From Mannheimia granulomatis (GTDB lineage: Bacteria > Pseudomonadota > Gammaproteobacteria > Enterobacterales > Pasteurellaceae): a stretch of 64,000 nt of DNA. Where the stretch lies: contig NZ_CP016614.1 of assembly GCF_013377255.1 (NCBI RefSeq), positions 494,001 through 558,000 of the forward strand, written 5' to 3'. The notes under the pieces are model-generated. The model saw nothing but the letters and a program-made list of their open reading frames with translations. It ran no database searches and was not told the DNA's origin. The position numbers were made by a program, and so were the translations under genes. This document shows positions 17,310-25,040 of the stretch, one piece after another. The stretch's first letter is position 1; the number at the start of each line of letters is the position of its first letter.

Positions 17310-17454
17310 CCTCATTGTGTGAAAAAATACGAGCCAACACGAACGGGAATAGAATGGTTTTACGCCTTTAGTTTCCTACGTCAGTGCTAACTGCATCAGG
17401 TTCAACGGGTATTTCTCAGCTTGGCTTTAAAGCAAGCACCCCGACTAAATGAGG
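17310..17454 (-). promoter_or_regulatory. TPP riboswitch upstream of thiM, with SD-pairing strand
   Basis: On the minus strand the aptamer (17366-17450) shows GGGGTGC, AAGCTGAGA, ACCCGTTGAACCTGATG and GTAGGAAACTAAAG, closed by TTTAGT with ACTAAA. The strand just 5' of P1, CCTCATT (17454-17448), is exactly complementary to the thiM Shine-Dalgarno region AATGAGG (17316-17310) and overlaps P1 by two bases. No convincing terminator lies between aptamer and start, so translational control is likely. Confidence 0.92.
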
Positions 17455-17470
17455 TTTTAATATAATCGCT

Positions 17471-17502
17471 AAAAAAGCGGTTGTAAAGCAGATTACAACC
17501 GC
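17471..17502 (-). terminator. Terminator after nrdD
   Basis: A perfect 10-bp stem, GCGGTTGTAA with TTACAACCGC, has a 6-base loop and is followed on the minus strand by TTTTTT. Confidence 0.92.
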
Positions 17503-17508
17503 AGCGTC

Positions 17509-19290
17509 TTAAGCTGCTTCTTTATGATAAAACCGCAAGCTGTGCTCTTTTTGGCGGGCAGAGCTAAAGGCGGAAACCCGTTTTAAATAGCCGATTACCC
17601 TTGTGCCATAATCAATATTGTGTGAGCCACATTGGCTGCAAGTGTGCAAAGTGCGTTTGTCGATATGGTTACATTCATTGCAAATGGTGATTTTGACGTT
17701 AATGCAGAAATAGTTACAGCCTGTTTTAGCTGCAGTATCTAACAGTAAGCGGTAGCTACCGACGTTTAAAGCCTCATCAAGATTGAGATGGAGAGCTGAG
17801 CCACCGTCTAACCACTCCACTAATTCTTTGCCGTGTAGTAGAAATTTATCTAATGCATTGGTGCTTTCATCTTCGACTACATAGAAGTAGGAATTGTAGC
17901 AATCACGCGGTACGAAATAGCCATCTGCTTTATCCCATTTGGCATTTTTTACCCCAAGGTTTTCTGCCGGCACAAATTCGGTGTTGAATTTGACGCCATA
18001 TTTTTCACTGGCGGCTTGGTTGGCTTGGAAAATCGTTTTTAGGCGGGATTGCACAAACTCAATATAATCTGGGTTGTAACCAACCGTTAAGCCTTGGGAT
18101 TCTGCTGCTTCTGCCATGCCATTAATGCCAATCGTCAGAAATTGTTTATCAAGTGAAATAAAGCCGGCATCGTAAACAGGGAGCATGCTGTTGGCTAAAT
18201 ACTCTTCCATTAATTTGCGATAAGCGTATTGATATTTGTGGATCTTGCTGACTTCTGTGACTAAATCACGTTTATCTTGCACTAAACGGTTCATGTTAAT
18301 CGTAATCACATTAATAGAACCTGTTGCCACACCGCCAGCCCCTAGTGAGTAAGAGAAGGTGTGATCGCTGATTTCATTGCGTAGGCGGCAGCAAGAGGCA
18401 AGGGAATCCGGATTATCTGATTGATAAATAAAAAATGAGTTTCCTTGTGAGAGTTCTTGTGCCATTTGGTTGGCAAATTCATCATCTTTGCATTTTCCGT
18501 TTGCGGTTAGCATGGCTGCGGTAACAACAGGGAAGGTCAAAATAGCTTTGCTGCGTTCTTTATTGAACCATTTCATAAAGAATAGCTGTAATTTGGCGGT
18601 CGTTTCCCAGTTCGGTTTTTCAAAATCAGGAAAAACAAAATTGCCAAACATTGCCTCAAAATAGAATTTGTCATAGAGCGAGATATTCCAAAATACACTT
18701 TGATAACCTCGGGCTGCAGCAGGTTGGTTGATACTGTAAACTACTTGTTGTAGGTGATTTTCAATTTCTCGGCTGTGAGTTTTTAAGTAGTTATCACCAA
18801 AATCTTTACGAGCAAAATAGTCAAAATAAGTGAGAAACTCAACGGTTGCAACCGCACCTGCAAACTGAGCACTGACGGCAAAGACAAAGTTAATAAAAGA
18901 GCCACAGAAAGAAGCTAAATGTTTCGGTGCTTTAGATTCGCCGCCTAATTTGCTTAATCCGTCATGTAAAAATGGATACATAGTGATAGATACGCAGTAA
19001 GGTTTTAGGCTGGTTTCATCGTGAACGTAAATTTCATGTGCCTCAATCTGGCGTATGTATTCTTGTGCGGTAGCCTTATCAAATAATGTTTCAATTTTCT
19101 GACTGACTTTTGCACGATTGATCTGTACAAAAAAATCTTTCATCAATTCATTTTCCATTGTCGCAATATTTTTTTGTGTCACATTCGCATTGGCATCCAT
19201 TTTTGAACCGTCAGCTGCATTTTGTGCTTGGATGTAATGGTCAATAAAAGCTAATTTTCCGTTTAATTGTTCTTGTTGTAAGCGAATCAT
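17509..19290 (-). CDS. nrdD: Short-form anaerobic (class III) ribonucleoside-triphosphate reductase
   Basis: Oxygen-sensitive glycyl radical enzyme that makes dNTPs from NTPs. At 593 residues it is about 115 shorter than E. coli NrdD and starts without an ATP-cone. Visible features are the conserved CxxR stretch SLASCCRLRNE, a C-terminal zinc site CNEC...CSQC and the glycyl radical loop GTRVIGYLKRVSAFS. Overall it resembles the short NrdD type first defined from Bdellovibrio-like genomes. It overlaps nrdG by 4 bases (ATGA), with GGAGAC as ribosome binding site. Pasteurellaceae such as Haemophilus carry a long NrdD, so this may be a second, acquired system. Confidence 0.88.
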   Translation of the reverse strand: MIRLQQEQLNGKLAFIDHYIQAQNAADGSKMDANANVTQKNIATMENELMKDFFVQINRAKVSQKIETLFDKATAQEYIRQIEAHEIYVHDETSLKPYCVSITMYPFLHDGLSKLGGESKAPKHLASFCGSFINFVFAVSAQFAGAVATVEFLTYFDYFARKDFGDNYLKTHSREIENHLQQVVYSINQPAAARGYQSVFWNISLYDKFYFEAMFGNFVFPDFEKPNWETTAKLQLFFMKWFNKERSKAILTFPVVTAAMLTANGKCKDDEFANQMAQELSQGNSFFIYQSDNPDSLASCCRLRNEISDHTFSYSLGAGGVATGSINVITINMNRLVQDKRDLVTEVSKIHKYQYAYRKLMEEYLANSMLPVYDAGFISLDKQFLTIGINGMAEAAESQGLTVGYNPDYIEFVQSRLKTIFQANQAASEKYGVKFNTEFVPAENLGVKNAKWDKADGYFVPRDCYNSYFYVVEDESTNALDKFLLHGKELVEWLDGGSALHLNLDEALNVGSYRLLLDTAAKTGCNYFCINVKITICNECNHIDKRTLHTCSQCGSHNIDYGTRVIGYLKRVSAFSSARQKEHSLRFYHKEAA

Positions 19291-19760
19291 ATTAAGTCTC
19301 CTTTTATAAATAGATGATTGAGGTTTTGGTTGCTGCGTAAATCTATAAAGCGTTGATTAGTCGTTAAGCTTTCTAATCCGCCACGTTCAGCAATCCAACG
19401 ACCTGTCTTTAAATAGGTTAATTCGGCTAATAAACATTCGGGAAGCTGATCTTTTTCCAATCCTGTATAAAGACAAGTTTTTAGCCCTTGCTGTTTGGCA
19501 AGCTTTAGGAGTGGTGTTAATTTTTCTGCTTTCCATTCTCCCCCCATAAAGAGAACGCAACTAATTAAACCCTGATAACGTGTTAAGCGATGAGATAGGT
19601 ATTCCGGTGTCAGCACTGTCCCGTTACAGGCTTTCCAGCTATCAGCACTATGACAGCCTTTGCAGCCAAGCGGGCAGCCTGTAATTAGAAAAGCAAGCGA
19701 GGTTTCATTCGGCACTTCTTGCCAAACAATTTGCTCTGAGTTGAATCTAAGGTTTTCCAT
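19287..19760 (-). CDS. nrdG: Anaerobic RNR activating radical SAM protein (NrdG type)
   Basis: Radical SAM activase of 157 residues that generates the glycyl radical on the NrdD encoded just downstream. The cluster motif is CPLGCKGC (CxxxCxxC), followed by HSADSW; VLFMGGEW is the glycine-rich SAM region. I prefer the ATG at 19760 because the alternative in-frame GTG at 19778 lies inside an NrdR box. Neither has a strong ribosome binding site. It is the first gene of an nrdG-nrdD operon, the reverse of the usual nrdD-nrdG order. Confidence 0.86.
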   Translation of the reverse strand: MENLRFNSEQIVWQEVPNETSLAFLITGCPLGCKGCHSADSWKACNGTVLTPEYLSHRLTRYQGLISCVLFMGGEWKAEKLTPLLKLAKQQGLKTCLYTGLEKDQLPECLLAELTYLKTGRWIAERGGLESLTTNQRFIDLRSNQNLNHLFIKGDLI

Positions 19761-19774
19761 ATCTATTGGTATTA

Positions 19775-19822
19775 ACACAATATGTTGTGTTTTTTAACAT
19801 TGTTTAACACTATATGTAGTAT
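19775..19822. promoter_or_regulatory. Two NrdR boxes upstream of nrdG-nrdD
   Basis: ACACAATATGTTGTGT (19775-19790) and ACACTATATGTAGTAT (19807-19822) both fit the 16-bp NrdR palindrome. Their starts are 32 bases apart, three helical turns, the usual NrdR arrangement. The second overlaps a TATACT-like -10 box on the minus strand. Confidence 0.9.
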
Positions 19823-19930
19823 ATTAGATCTGTTGAACTTTAAAATAAAGAGCAAAAAAAGAAAAAAATCAGTTGCAATTTGAAGAAGTGAATAAAATCA
19901 AAAAGATAGAGAATTGTAAATTTTGGAAAT

Positions 19931-19960
19931 AAAAAAACCGTGTATTTTGCTACACGGTTT
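19931..19960 (-). terminator. Terminator after ilvM
   Basis: On the minus strand AAACCGTGTA and TACACGGTTT pair around a 6-base loop and lead into a T-run. Confidence 0.9.
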
Positions 19961-19973
19961 ATGAAAAGTTTGG

Positions 19974-20192
19974 CTAATTGATCTCTATAATATCAAAAAC
20001 TTTTTCTAATTGATGAGTTAAAAGTGAGAGTTGGCGTTTACTCGCTAATGTAAAATTTAGGTTAAAAATAGAATCTGTTGATTCTACATTTAAATTTTTT
20101 ACTTCAAAGCCTCGGTGCCGGATAACCCTTAAAATCCTTTCTAAGGTTTCGGGACGTTTATTTGCGGTAATAGTTAATTGGTACTCTTCCAT
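19974..20192 (-). CDS. ilvM: Acetolactate synthase II small (regulatory) subunit IlvM
   Basis: 72-residue ACT-domain protein that stabilises and regulates the IlvG catalytic subunit in isoleucine and valine synthesis. The whole protein is one ACT fold (YQLTITANKRPETLERILRV at the start). It begins 9 bases after the ilvG stop with TAGGAGAG as ribosome binding site. The usual ilvE, ilvD and ilvA genes do not follow; a terminator ends the operon here. Confidence 0.9.
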   Translation of the reverse strand: MEEYQLTITANKRPETLERILRVIRHRGFEVKNLNVESTDSIFNLNFTLASKRQLSLLTHQLEKVFDIIEIN

Positions 20193-20201
20193 GTTACTCT
20201 C

Positions 20202-21854
20202 CTATACATCATCGTCCAACATATCAGCATTGCAGGCACCCGGTGGCACAAGCGGCCAAACATTATCTTCTTGTGGAATGCAAACATGCAGTAAATAGGC
20301 TCCTTTGGCATTGAGAAAGCGATTGATAGCATCCGAGACTTCATTTGCTTTTTCAATACGTTCACCCTCAATATCGAAGGCTTTTGCCAGCATTACAAAA
20401 TCAGGATTATCGTCTAAAATCGTTTGGCTGTGGCGACCGTGAAAGAACAGTGATTGCCATTGGCGAACCATGCCCAAACGTTGGTTATCAAGCAGTAAAA
20501 TTTTCACCGGCAGATTACCGCGTTTAAGTGTACCCAATTCCTGAATATTCATCATAATGGAGCCGTCACCAGTGATTACAATCACTTGATCGTTAGGGCG
20601 AGCTTTAATCGCTCCGATAGCAGCAGGTAAACCAAAACCCATTGAGCCAAATCCGGCTGAGGTAATGTAGTTTTTCGGATCATGATAAGTTAAATGCTGT
20701 GCCGACCACATTTGGTGCTGACCGACATCGGTAGTGACCACGCTGTTTTTCGCTTTACGCTCGGAAAGCGTGTTTAATAATGCCACGGCATTAATATCAC
20801 CTTCGCCTGAATTCTCTTGATATTGGAAATCAAATTGCTGTTTTAAATTGCGGATATCTTCACGCCAAGCATCAATAGAAAGCGGTTGAGCCAAATAGTT
20901 TACCGCTTCGATCAGATCGCCTTGTAAAGCTACTTGAACTTTACGTAGTTTATTGATCTCAGCATTGTCAATATCAATATGGATCACTTTAGCGTGTGGG
21001 GCAAAAGAGTCTAATTTGCCTGTTACGCGGTCATCGAACCTTGCACCACAAGCGATTAGCAAATCACATTCTTGTACCGCATAGTTTGCGGCTTTAGTGC
21101 CGTGCATGCCGATCATACCCATATAAAGCGGATCGGTAGGATCAATAGTGCCTAAAGCTTTTAGGGTGGATACAGATGGAATATTTGCAATTTTTACGAA
21201 ATTTCTGACCGCTTGCACGCCATCAGCCATGCCCACACCGCCACCGACATAAAGCACAGGACGTTTTGCCTCCGTTAATAATTTTTTGGCAGCAAGTAAG
21301 TTCTCCGGATTTTGTAAAGCGGGTTTTTCTTTTGGATAAACAATCGGCTCCGCGGAGGTAGCAGCTAATTGTACATCACGAGGTACATCAACTAATACCG
21401 GACCGGGTCTGCCACTTTGGGCAATTTGGAATGCGAGAGCTAAAATTTCAGGCAATTCCTCAATATTTTGAACGATAAAACTGTGTTTAGTACAGCCGAG
21501 TGATAAACCTAATACATCTGCTTCTTGGAAAGCATCTGTGCCGATTAAATGGCTTGCCACTTGCCCTGTGATTGCAACAATAGGGATGGAGTCTAATGCA
21601 GCATCACCCAATCCGGTAATTAAGTTAGTCGCACCGGGGCCTGAGGTGGCAATACAAACGCCTACTTTTCCTGTTGAGCGTGCATAGCCAATAGCTGCCA
21701 TTGCTGCGCCTTGTTCGTTACGGCAGAGAAGGTGATCTAAACCCGAGTCGTAGATGGCGTCGTAGGTAGGCATAATCGCGCCCCCTGGATAGCCAAAGAG
21801 AGTTATGACACCGTGAGCTTTTAGGCTCTCGGTAATTAATCTTGCACCATTCAT
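20202..21854 (-). CDS. ilvG: Acetolactate synthase II large (catalytic) subunit IlvG
   Basis: ThDP-dependent enzyme of 550 residues that condenses pyruvate with pyruvate or 2-ketobutyrate, the first common step to valine, leucine and isoleucine. The N-terminal ThDP glutamate is in LCRNEQGAAMAAIGYARSTG; the C-terminal ThDP/Mg motif is GDGSIMMNIQEL. I start it at ATG 21854 (MNGARLITESLK), which matches E. coli IlvG, with AGAGG upstream; the frame is open 19 codons further. No Leu/Val/Ile-rich leader peptide with a start codon was found upstream, so E. coli-type attenuation is not supported. The frame is intact, unlike ilvG of E. coli K-12. Confidence 0.95.
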   Translation of the reverse strand: MNGARLITESLKAHGVITLFGYPGGAIMPTYDAIYDSGLDHLLCRNEQGAAMAAIGYARSTGKVGVCIATSGPGATNLITGLGDAALDSIPIVAITGQVASHLIGTDAFQEADVLGLSLGCTKHSFIVQNIEELPEILALAFQIAQSGRPGPVLVDVPRDVQLAATSAEPIVYPKEKPALQNPENLLAAKKLLTEAKRPVLYVGGGVGMADGVQAVRNFVKIANIPSVSTLKALGTIDPTDPLYMGMIGMHGTKAANYAVQECDLLIACGARFDDRVTGKLDSFAPHAKVIHIDIDNAEINKLRKVQVALQGDLIEAVNYLAQPLSIDAWREDIRNLKQQFDFQYQENSGEGDINAVALLNTLSERKAKNSVVTTDVGQHQMWSAQHLTYHDPKNYITSAGFGSMGFGLPAAIGAIKARPNDQVIVITGDGSIMMNIQELGTLKRGNLPVKILLLDNQRLGMVRQWQSLFFHGRHSQTILDDNPDFVMLAKAFDIEGERIEKANEVSDAINRFLNAKGAYLLHVCIPQEDNVWPLVPPGACNADMLDDDV

Positions 21855-21969
21855 TGATGTTGTGCCTCTTAAGGTTTTTATTATTTTAAAAGAAGATGAT
21901 ATAGATACCATAAATTCTCAGTTTTTTAAACTTTATTTTCGGTGAAATTAAGCCGGATTTTTCGCATAG

Positions 21970-22004
21970 CTTAGCTAAATAAAAGTCGTTTTTATTTAGC
22001 TAAG
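21970..22004. repeat. Perfect 15-bp inverted repeat with 5-base loop
   Basis: CTTAGCTAAATAAAA (21970-21984) and TTTTATTTAGCTAAG (21990-22004) form a perfect stem around GTCGT. Neither strand has a T-run after it. It lies about 115 bases upstream of the ilvG start, so it could be part of the ilvG leader or an operator. Confidence 0.8.
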
Positions 22005-22044
22005 AGAAGGGGTTAACACTTAAGAGGTATTTTGCGGAATTTTC

Positions 22045-22058
22045 TTGATTTAATTCAA
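22045..22058 (+). promoter_or_regulatory. FNR-like site upstream of nrfA
   Basis: TTGATTTAATTCAA differs from the FNR consensus TTGATnnnnATCAA at one position. FNR control of nrf is established in E. coli, and the site precedes nrfA by about 140 bases. Confidence 0.65.
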
Positions 22059-22197
22059 TAAATCTTCATTTTCAGATAGTCGGTTTGACTTAAATTTCAT
22101 ATTCTCACTAGTGAATTATTAGGATTATCTTATTAATTTGATAGGAAATATTCTTACTTTTATCTAATGATTTTTTTACCTGCGTGGGAGAACCAAA

Positions 22198-23688
22198 ATG
22201 AAATTTTTAGCAAAAAGCCTAGCCGTGGCGACAATTTCAATATTGGGGTGTTTTCAAACTGCTTTAGCTGAAGAAGCAAAAACAGAATCGCTAACAGATA
22301 AAGCGATGAAACACGAAAAATTAGGCGTAACGGTTGAATCTGCAAATCACCTTTTTGCAGAAAAATACCCATTACAATATAACTCTTGGAAGGCAACTTC
22401 TAGTTCAACCGATAGAGGTAGTGCGTTAGAAGCTGACCCTCGTTATGTGATTTTATGGGCAGGTTATGCATTTGCTAAAGATTATAATAAGCCTCGTGGG
22501 CATTATTATGCAATTACCGATGTGCGTGAGATTTTACGTACAGGTGCTCCAAAAGGTGAAGATGATGGCCCTCAGCCGATGGCGTGTTGGACTTGTAAAA
22601 GCCCTGATGTAGCACGTTTAATCGAAGAAAAAGGCGAGCGTGGCTATTTTGATCCAAAATGGGCGAAATATGGTTCGGAAGTCGTTAATCCAATCGGTTG
22701 TGCAGACTGCCATGACACTGCATCAGAGGAATTTAAGCAAGGTAAAGCTGCCTTACGAGTAGCTCGTCCGCATGTATTACGTGCTTTAAATACTATCGGC
22801 TGGAAATTTGAAGACCTCGATAAACACGGTAAACGTCCGGCGGTATGTGCAAACTGCCACGTTGAATATTACTTTAAAGATAAAAAAGACGTTACCTTCC
22901 CTTGGAAAAACGGGGTAGATGTTGATAGCATCGAAAAATATTATGATGAAATCAATTTTACCGACTGGACTCACGCCTTATCTAAAGCGCCAATGTTGAA
23001 AACGCAACACCCGGATTTTGAGGTTTGGGCACAAGGTACGCATGGTAAAAACGGTGTAACTTGTATTGATTGTCATATGCCTAAAGTGAAAGATAAAGAT
23101 GGCAAAGTTTATACTGAGCATAAAATCGGTAATCCATTCGATAACTTTGAAGCGACTTGTAAAACTTGTCATGAACAAAGTAAAGAAACCTTAGAAAAAC
23201 GTGTTAAAGAGTACAAACACGAAGTAAAAGAAGCGATGATTCGTTTGGAAGATCAATTAGTGAAAGCTCACTTCGAAGCGAAAGCCGCATGGGATGCAGG
23301 TGCAACAGCAGAAGAGATGAAAGATATCTTAACTGCAATCCGTCATTCTCAATGGCGTTGGGATTACTCAGCCGCAGGTCATGGTAACCACTTCCATGCA
23401 CCGGATGTTATGTTACGTACTATCGCAACAGGTATTGACCGTGCCGCAGATGCTCGCTCTCAATTAGGTGTAGTATTAGCGAAACATGGCGTAACAACTC
23501 CTGTAGCCATTCCGGATATTTCAACCAAAGAGAAAGCACAAGTGGCAATTGGTTTAGATATTCCAAAAGATAAAGCTGCGAAAGAGGAGTTCTTAAAAAC
23601 TGTAGTTCCTCAATGGGAAAAAGAAGCTCGTGCTAAGGGCTTATTACCGGCAGAAGAAACAGCAGCACCAAAAGCAGAAGCAAAATAA
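22198..23688 (+). CDS. nrfA: Cytochrome c552 nitrite reductase, ammonia-forming, catalytic subunit NrfA
   Basis: Periplasmic pentaheme enzyme of 496 residues reducing nitrite to ammonium with six electrons. After the signal peptide (about 1-25, ending TALA) come the catalytic heme motif CWTCK (about residue 131), with lysine as axial ligand, then CADCH (168), CANCH (217), CIDCH (289) and CKTCH (321). GGGAG lies 9 bases before the ATG. It leads an nrfABCD operon; electrons should come from the quinol pool through NrfD, NrfC and NrfB. The C-terminus is Lys/Ala/Glu-rich. Confidence 0.97.
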   Translation: MKFLAKSLAVATISILGCFQTALAEEAKTESLTDKAMKHEKLGVTVESANHLFAEKYPLQYNSWKATSSSTDRGSALEADPRYVILWAGYAFAKDYNKPRGHYYAITDVREILRTGAPKGEDDGPQPMACWTCKSPDVARLIEEKGERGYFDPKWAKYGSEVVNPIGCADCHDTASEEFKQGKAALRVARPHVLRALNTIGWKFEDLDKHGKRPAVCANCHVEYYFKDKKDVTFPWKNGVDVDSIEKYYDEINFTDWTHALSKAPMLKTQHPDFEVWAQGTHGKNGVTCIDCHMPKVKDKDGKVYTEHKIGNPFDNFEATCKTCHEQSKETLEKRVKEYKHEVKEAMIRLEDQLVKAHFEAKAAWDAGATAEEMKDILTAIRHSQWRWDYSAAGHGNHFHAPDVMLRTIATGIDRAADARSQLGVVLAKHGVTTPVAIPDISTKEKAQVAIGLDIPKDKAAKEEFLKTVVPQWEKEARAKGLLPAEETAAPKAEAK

Positions 23689-23706
23689 TGTAGCTTGAGG
23701 TGGACT

Positions 23707-24363
23707 ATGAAAAACTTAATTTCAAAAACAGGGCGAGCAATCGCCCTCCTACAAGCGGTCGTATTTGCAGGTTTTTTTGCAATTCCAACCGCTAATGCGG
23801 TAATGCCGGAACAACCAAAGCCTCTTTGGATTGAGCAAACATCAGATGATGCAAAAATTTCAAATGATGCACGCCGTGACCCAAACAAATATTGTACCCA
23901 ATGTCATGAGTCGGCTAATGCAACTGGTAAGCCTTTCCACCACGCGGGTAAGCATTTCCAACAAGATGTAAAAAGCCCGAATAATGGTCAGCCGATTACT
24001 TGTGTAAGTTGTCATGGCAATATTTCTGAAAGCCACCGTAAAGGTGCAAAAGATGTAATGCGTTTTAATCCTCACGGTAAAGCAAGCAATCCTTCACTTG
24101 AGCGTTCTGTTAATGCGCAGAATCAAGTCTGTATCGCTTGCCATACTCCGGAGAAATTACGTGAAAAATTCTGGGCTCATGATACTCATGCAACGAAAAT
24201 TTCTTGTACTAACTGTCATGAATTACACCCGGAAAAAGAACCGATGAAGGCAATTAGTGAAAAAGACAGAATCAAACTCTGTGTTGATTGCCATACTAAA
24301 ATTCATTCAGGAGAATTTAAAAATCCTGAAATGAAAGCCACAGAAGCAAAAGGAACAAAATAA
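23707..24363 (+). CDS. nrfB: Pentaheme cytochrome NrfB
   Basis: Periplasmic electron carrier of 218 residues that passes electrons from NrfC/NrfD to NrfA. Five CxxCH motifs are present: CTQCH, CVSCH, CIACH, CTNCH and CVDCH. The ATG at 23707 follows GAGGTGG; a TTG 12 bases upstream is not preferred. The signal peptide ends with TANA. It overlaps nrfC by one base. An uptake signal forms part of the signal-peptide coding sequence. Confidence 0.94.
   Translation: MKNLISKTGRAIALLQAVVFAGFFAIPTANAVMPEQPKPLWIEQTSDDAKISNDARRDPNKYCTQCHESANATGKPFHHAGKHFQQDVKSPNNGQPITCVSCHGNISESHRKGAKDVMRFNPHGKASNPSLERSVNAQNQVCIACHTPEKLREKFWAHDTHATKISCTNCHELHPEKEPMKAISEKDRIKLCVDCHTKIHSGEFKNPEMKATEAKGTK
23751..23760 (+). 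repeat. Uptake signal inside the nrfB signal peptide
   Basis: ACAAGCGGTC is read in frame as part of L-Q-A-V-V in the hydrophobic core of the NrfB signal peptide, followed by the usual TTTGCAG flank. Confidence 0.8.
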
Positions 24364-25040
24364 TGACTTGCACCCGTAGAGATTTCGTCTCAGGGGCAGG
24401 TGCTATCGCAGTTGTGGCAAGTACAGGCCTTGCCACTTCTATAACTCTTGCTACTGAGAAAGAACAAAAGAAAATTCGCTATGCGATGGTACACGATGAA
24501 ACATCTTGTATCGGCTGCACTGCTTGTATGGATGCATGCCGTACAACCAATAATGTACCGGCAGGTGTATCTCGCTTAGAAATTATCCGTAGTGAACCTT
24601 TTGGTGAATTTCCTAATGTACAATATGAGTTTTTCCGTCAATCTTGCCAACATTGCACTAATGCACCTTGTGTGAGTGTTTGCCCGACGGGAGCCTCATT
24701 TGTCGATCCACAAACCGGTATTGTCGATGTTCACGCAGATTTGTGTGTCGGTTGCCAATACTGTATTGCGGTTTGTCCATATCGTGTACGTTTTATTCAT
24801 CCGGAGAAAAAATCCGCAGACAAATGTAACTTCTGTCGTGATACAAACTTGGCCGAAGGCAAACAACCGGCTTGTGTTGAGGCTTGCCCGACCAAGGCAT
24901 TAACCTTTGGTGATATGAACGATCCTACAAGTGATATTTTCCATAAAGTGAGAAACAATCCGGTTTATCGCACGAAAACATCACTAGGCACAGAGCCGAA
25001 CTTGTATCACATTCCATTTGGTAAAGGAGAACATAGATAA
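24363..25040 (+). CDS. nrfC: 4Fe-4S ferredoxin-type electron transfer protein NrfC
   Basis: 225-residue iron-sulfur protein with a twin-arginine signal (TRRDFVSGAGA), thus exported folded to the periplasm. Cysteine clusters binding four 4Fe-4S centres are visible: CIGCTACMDAC, CQHCTNAPCVSVC, CVGCQYCIAVC and CNFC with CVEAC. It should relay electrons from NrfD to NrfB. It overlaps both neighbours by a single base (TAATG), indicating tight translational coupling. Confidence 0.95.
   Translation: MTCTRRDFVSGAGAIAVVASTGLATSITLATEKEQKKIRYAMVHDETSCIGCTACMDACRTTNNVPAGVSRLEIIRSEPFGEFPNVQYEFFRQSCQHCTNAPCVSVCPTGASFVDPQTGIVDVHADLCVGCQYCIAVCPYRVRFIHPEKKSADKCNFCRDTNLAEGKQPACVEACPTKALTFGDMNDPTSDIFHKVRNNPVYRTKTSLGTEPNLYHIPFGKGEHR

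Larger units (their letters stand above)
21855..22197. other. Divergent intergenic region between ilvG and nrfA
   Basis: It holds a perfect 15-bp inverted repeat (21970-22004), an FNR-like site (22045-22058) and presumably both promoters. No gene is seen. Confidence 0.6.

Noticed and set aside
19760..19778. GTG start of nrdG at 19778
   Set aside because: It would put the start codon inside an NrdR box; the ATG at 19760 is simpler. Neither has a good ribosome binding site, so this is a preference, not proof.
21855..21969. Leader peptide for ilvG attenuation
   Set aside because: A stretch rich in Ile and aromatic codons exists on the minus strand before ilvG (ending IYIIFF then stop), but no start codon opens it and no terminator with T-run follows.
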